From assembly GCA_013329355.1 (NCBI GenBank), contig DUKK01000086.1, positions 1-6,830 of the forward strand: a stretch of 6,830 bases of DNA, read 5' to 3'. The stretch comes from Candidatus Poseidoniaceae archaeon (GTDB taxonomy: Archaea; Thermoplasmatota; Poseidoniia; Poseidoniales; Poseidoniaceae). This document shows, piece after piece, positions 4,803 to 6,830 of this stretch. Each line of letters starts with the position of its first letter. Positions within the stretch are counted from its first letter, which is position 1. The position numbers and the translations under genes were made by a program. The notes under the pieces are model-generated. The model searched no databases, was not told the origin of the DNA, and saw only the letters and a program-made list of their open reading frames with translations.

Positions 4803-6830
4803 TTTCGGATTCATCAACTCTAGGTTTGAGAATTCACCGGGCTCTGCGGCAGCAAAAATGGTTATATTATTTCCTTCACCAATAGTAATTATTTCACTTA
4901 TATAGCCAGGTATCAATTCTTGGTCAGCAATTTCATAGACGTTTGAGTAATCTCCAGAAACCATCCAGGTTCCGGCATTTGAGCCAAGTATTATTTGTTC
5001 ACCAGTTGTGTGAATTGCTCTGATATTATTGATTTCTCTGGTGTTGATTTCCTCAGAACCCGGATTCTCAAGCAATCCACTGTGACTGATTACATCATCA
5101 ATCAATCTCATCTGATGAAGCCCTGACGGCGTGCCGAACCACAACACTTGAGGGTTCTCAATAGACGGGCCGTCGAGATGTAGGTCTCTGACCTCAGCAG
5201 GATTTTCGTCGCTTCCCGCCGGCAATGTTCTTAATTCATTGATGGAAGCAAAAATACCAGTATCTTCGGTGCTAAAATAAAACCGCCATTCAGCCGATTC
5301 ACCATCCCTACCTGAGTTGGTTTCAGATATTAGTAAACCTCTGTCTGTAGCGATAAATAGTGTTAGATTACCATCGGCAAGCCCGTGCTCTATGTCGGTA
5401 ACAGTGGCATTACCATTAGTAAGTTGATTTGTAACAGCATCACTGACAGAGTTTATTTCTTCAATTAAACCAGAATTACTTACCTCGAAAACATTACCAG
5501 CACCAGCGACACCTAGACCAATGATTTGATTGTTTGGACTATTTACCTTCAACTCTTCGATTTCTAATATCGGTTGTGATAAAGACCAATCCCATGCCTG
5601 GGAACTCTCGATTGAACCGTCTATTAGGATTCGTCCGACTCCCAAACCAAAGTTGGAAGCCACGGCGATTGCATAGGGAGTGTCATCGGAATCAAACAGT
5701 AATTCTGCATCCTGTAAAATTACCCCTTGAGGCATCCAGTAATCATTACTAGATTGGGTTGAGTAATCGATGACTGTTATGCCATATTTTGTGGTAACAT
5801 AAACTGTCGAGTCAACCAAATCCATTGCTCTAACATCATGGTGCATCACACTAATCCCTTCACCGGATGTGGCGAAGGATATAGGATATTGAATCAAGGT
5901 TGACGATTCAGAACCGAACCCAACTGACTTCAAACCGGCAATTACTTCATTTCCATCATCAAAATAAATTTTGTATTCTTCGATATTAGACAATTGCTCA
6001 CCAAGAGCAAGTGCGGTATCAGTCCTACTTACATCCGGTGACAATACTCCATCTCGATTAGCATCCCAGCCGTCAAAATCCTCATCAGCAAGAGCGCTAC
6101 TACGATTAAGCGGATCCAATCCAAAGTGTACTTCCCAACCATCGGGTATACCATCACCGAATGAAGGATATAAACTACGTATGGAGAAACCATCCCAGGT
6201 ATATCGATCGGAATCCTTTAACAGCGGATCTGTGCCTAACCACAAATCTTCACCAACTGGTGATTCTGCGTTCGTACAAGCAGGTAATAGGTTCTGAAAT
6301 GTTGCATTAGTTCCAGTCGGGATAAACGGCCAGTTAGTCAACAAAGCACCTTCTGGTAAGGTTGCACTACACCACAATCCATCTAATTCCGTGGTGTGGT
6401 TAGACGGTGCACCGTGAATGTACTCCTCACTCGAAGTATACCATTCATTTTGGTTCATGATGCCGTCTCTATTAACATCGAAACCATCCATATCAATGTC
6501 CTTAGTTGCATCGGTGGCATTCAACGGATCAAAATCATCACATGTGTAGCGCTGAGCAAAAATGTCGAAGCCGCCTATTCTCAAACACATGTAGGCCTCA
6601 TAGCCGTCCGGCATACCATCGCCGTCTGTATCTGACTTGCGTGGGTCAAGGTAAGTTCTGAAACCCTCACCATCTACGACGCCGGTTAAGCCACGCAAAA
6701 ATCCTGGGTCAGTACAGTCAGCAGGATACGGCCAACAGTATTCCTCTGTCGCGTTCATTCCGTCTCGATCATTATCTAGCATGGCATCAGATGCATCGTC
6801 TTTGTCCAATCCTTCCATTGCAAAACCTCT
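2961..6830 (-). CDS. Giant secreted calcium-loop repeat protein with internal beta-propeller (5' partial)
   Basis: The frame is open to the window edge (Arg-Gly-Phe-Ala precede the first ATG at 6816-6818), and no signal peptide follows that Met, so the true start is outside. Numbering from that Met, 1285 residues run to TAG at 2961-2963. Residues 1-262 and 673-1285 consist of modules pairing a DSDGDGMPDGWE loop with a second DADGDGLxNxxEY loop, usually with W(S/T)LNP before the second loop. These resemble thrombospondin type-3 and EF-hand-like calcium loops. Residues 327-670 are a beta-rich insert resembling a seven-bladed propeller. Around 20 Asn-X-Ser/Thr sequons and several Cys pairs (28/35, 78/93, 771/781) fit a glycosylated, disulfide-bonded surface protein. 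The likely role is structural or adhesive at the cell surface with calcium-stabilised rods. It is followed in frame by the 1302-2912 segment; the stop bisects a module. Family-level call is firm, the exact function unknown. Confidence 0.85.
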   Translation of the reverse strand, partial: RGFAMEGLDKDDASDAMLDNDRDGMNATEEYCWPYPADCTDPGFLRGLTGVVDGEGFRTYLDPRKSDTDGDGMPDGYEAYMCLRIGGFDIFAQRYTCDDFDPLNATDATKDIDMDGFDVNRDGIMNQNEWYTSSEEYIHGAPSNHTTELDGLWCSATLPEGALLTNWPFIPTGTNATFQNLLPACTNAESPVGEDLWLGTDPLLKDSDRYTWDGFSIRSLYPSFGDGIPDGWEVHFGLDPLNRSSALADEDFDGWDANRDGVLSPDVSRTDTALALGEQLSNIEEYKIYFDDGNEVIAGLKSVGFGSESSTLIQYPISFATSGEGISVMHHDVRAMDLVDSTVYVTTKYGITVIDYSTQSSNDYWMPQGVILQDAELLFDSDDTPYAIAVASNFGLGVGRILIDGSIESSQAWDWSLSQPILEIEELKVNSPNNQIIGLGVAGAGNVFEVSNSGLIEEINSVSDAVTNQLTNGNATVTDIEHGLADGNLTLFIATDRGLLISETNSGRDGESAEWRFYFSTEDTGIFASINELRTLPAGSDENPAEVRDLHLDGPSIENPQVLWFGTPSGLHQMRLIDDVISHSGLLENPGSEEINTREINNIRAIHTTGEQIILGSNAGTWMVSGDYSNVYEIADQELIPGYISEIITIGEGNNITIFAAAEPGEFSNLELMNPKSNDSDSDGMPDGWEIGNGLDPTDPWDALLDLDFDGLDLDQSSDGIYERLWTNLDEFRYTQRTDAGYNSTNPNVGDTDSDGLSDGEEYFGFFFASSNLWCYYNVQLEYICDSQIGAAANQTYLESSIADVGTDPTNHDSDGDGMPDGWEIQHRRWVGSSFTGGNNWSLDPNRPEDANWDADGDGLQNLCEYQWSQLKYDAVQGLLLESHGENVSNAENWTESDPNNIDSDGDTLPDGWEAAYSCTWSASRAGINPLNGTDALNNPDNDGFDINRDGILQQNEAFVNYLEYHLRDDLFNSDNPVDFDNLPFGLTTDLFDNVGANGYPEASYSQRASGSYLAGQNSLDAGAADPLDSDSDEDGMPDGWEIWFSRWDVLQDEWSLNPLQPADRWQDADDDGMTNWEEYNAVDPLISETDANRSSPKWFVTTIGTAYTFQAWAGIDTDLSFGSFVNSTQRNLTGITGDPNNVDTDGDGIIDGVELLFTTWNSSAQTWTLNPLTPGDGLFDSDEDGLVDLQEFALVTSNPDNGIVHPSDAPLLHIDGDLLQPTEKTQRMFNMLISKETRGKRLLNDFNDWQNGEPANAFISILMGITDPTNPDTDGDGMYDGFEYWFAE
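4812..5840 (-). other. Predicted seven-bladed beta-propeller domain within the giant protein
   Basis: Residues about 327-669 contain no calcium loops. They hold seven recurring units of the form V-x-x-h...hhhhxTxxGhhhh. The clearest are VYVTTKYGITVID (339-351), LFIATDRGLLISE (487-499), LWFGTPSGLHQM (559-570) and IILGSNAGTWMVS (609-621); weaker copies are at about 381-400, 431-446 and 650-667. The LWFGT.SGL pattern resembles the blades of 'two-component regulator propeller' and related sensor or adhesion propellers. Blade count is by eye. It sits between two calcium-loop rods, which suggests a binding head on a stalk; the ligand is unknown. Confidence 0.6.
6033..6830 (-). repeat. Calcium-loop modules, N-terminal block
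   Basis: This codes for the first visible modules of the giant protein (residues 1-262). Loops seen: DNDRDGMNATEEY (15-27), SDTDGDGMPDGYE (62-74), DIDMDGFDVNRDGIMNQNE (107-125), a split loop at 202-229, and DEDFDGWDANRDGVLS (245-260). The second loops here are the longer double form, DxDxDGxDxNxDG. Proline-containing linkers (DFDPLNATDA, GLDPLNRSSA) sit at the position of the LNP signature of later modules. The first module is cut by the window edge. Confidence 0.8.

Noticed and set aside
2535..6637. CRISPR-like or other DNA-level repeats in the recurring ccgtcaggcatgccgtc motif
   Set aside because: The copies are diverged mainly at synonymous positions, irregularly spaced and always in frame with DGMPDGW, so they reflect protein repeats.

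Overview
All coding content lies on the minus strand, so the genes read from position 6830 down to position 1. The window looks like a chromosomal fragment of a planktonic archaeon. The best guess is Marine Group II (Poseidoniales, Thermoplasmatota). This rests on a very large acidic secreted protein built from DxDxDG calcium-loop modules of the DSDGDGMPDGWE type, on GTG starts with weak Shine-Dalgarno sites, and on an archaeal-style lipoprotein metallopeptidase. No rRNA or marker gene is present to prove the lineage; a marine bacterium with similar surface proteins is the main alternative.

Layout in transcription order. (1) 6830-1302: one giant repeat protein whose 5' end lies beyond the window. 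It has calcium-loop modules at 6830-6033, an apparent seven-bladed beta-propeller at about 5840-4812, and more modules from 4802 to 1374. Its reading frame is interrupted once, by a TAG at 2961-2963. The frame on both sides is the same, and the stop falls exactly where three sister modules have a conserved Trp codon. A conventional annotation therefore shows two ORFs (6830-2961 and 2912-1302), but they read as one protein. (2) 1299-841: a 152-residue, Met-rich, apparently all-helical cytosolic protein of unknown function that starts 2 nt after the giant gene's stop. (3) 806-15: a 263-residue lipoprotein with an HEYGH zinc-metallopeptidase motif and a downstream Met-turn-like segment.

The 2-nt and 34-nt gaps and the common strand suggest one transcription unit: a giant calcium-binding cell-surface or secreted protein, a small cytosolic helical protein, and a membrane-anchored protease. 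The protease might process or turn over surface material, including the giant protein, but the sequence shows only the adjacency. No RNA genes, mobile elements, CRISPR arrays or convincing terminators were seen. The whole window is coding except 1-14, 807-840 and the 2-nt gap.
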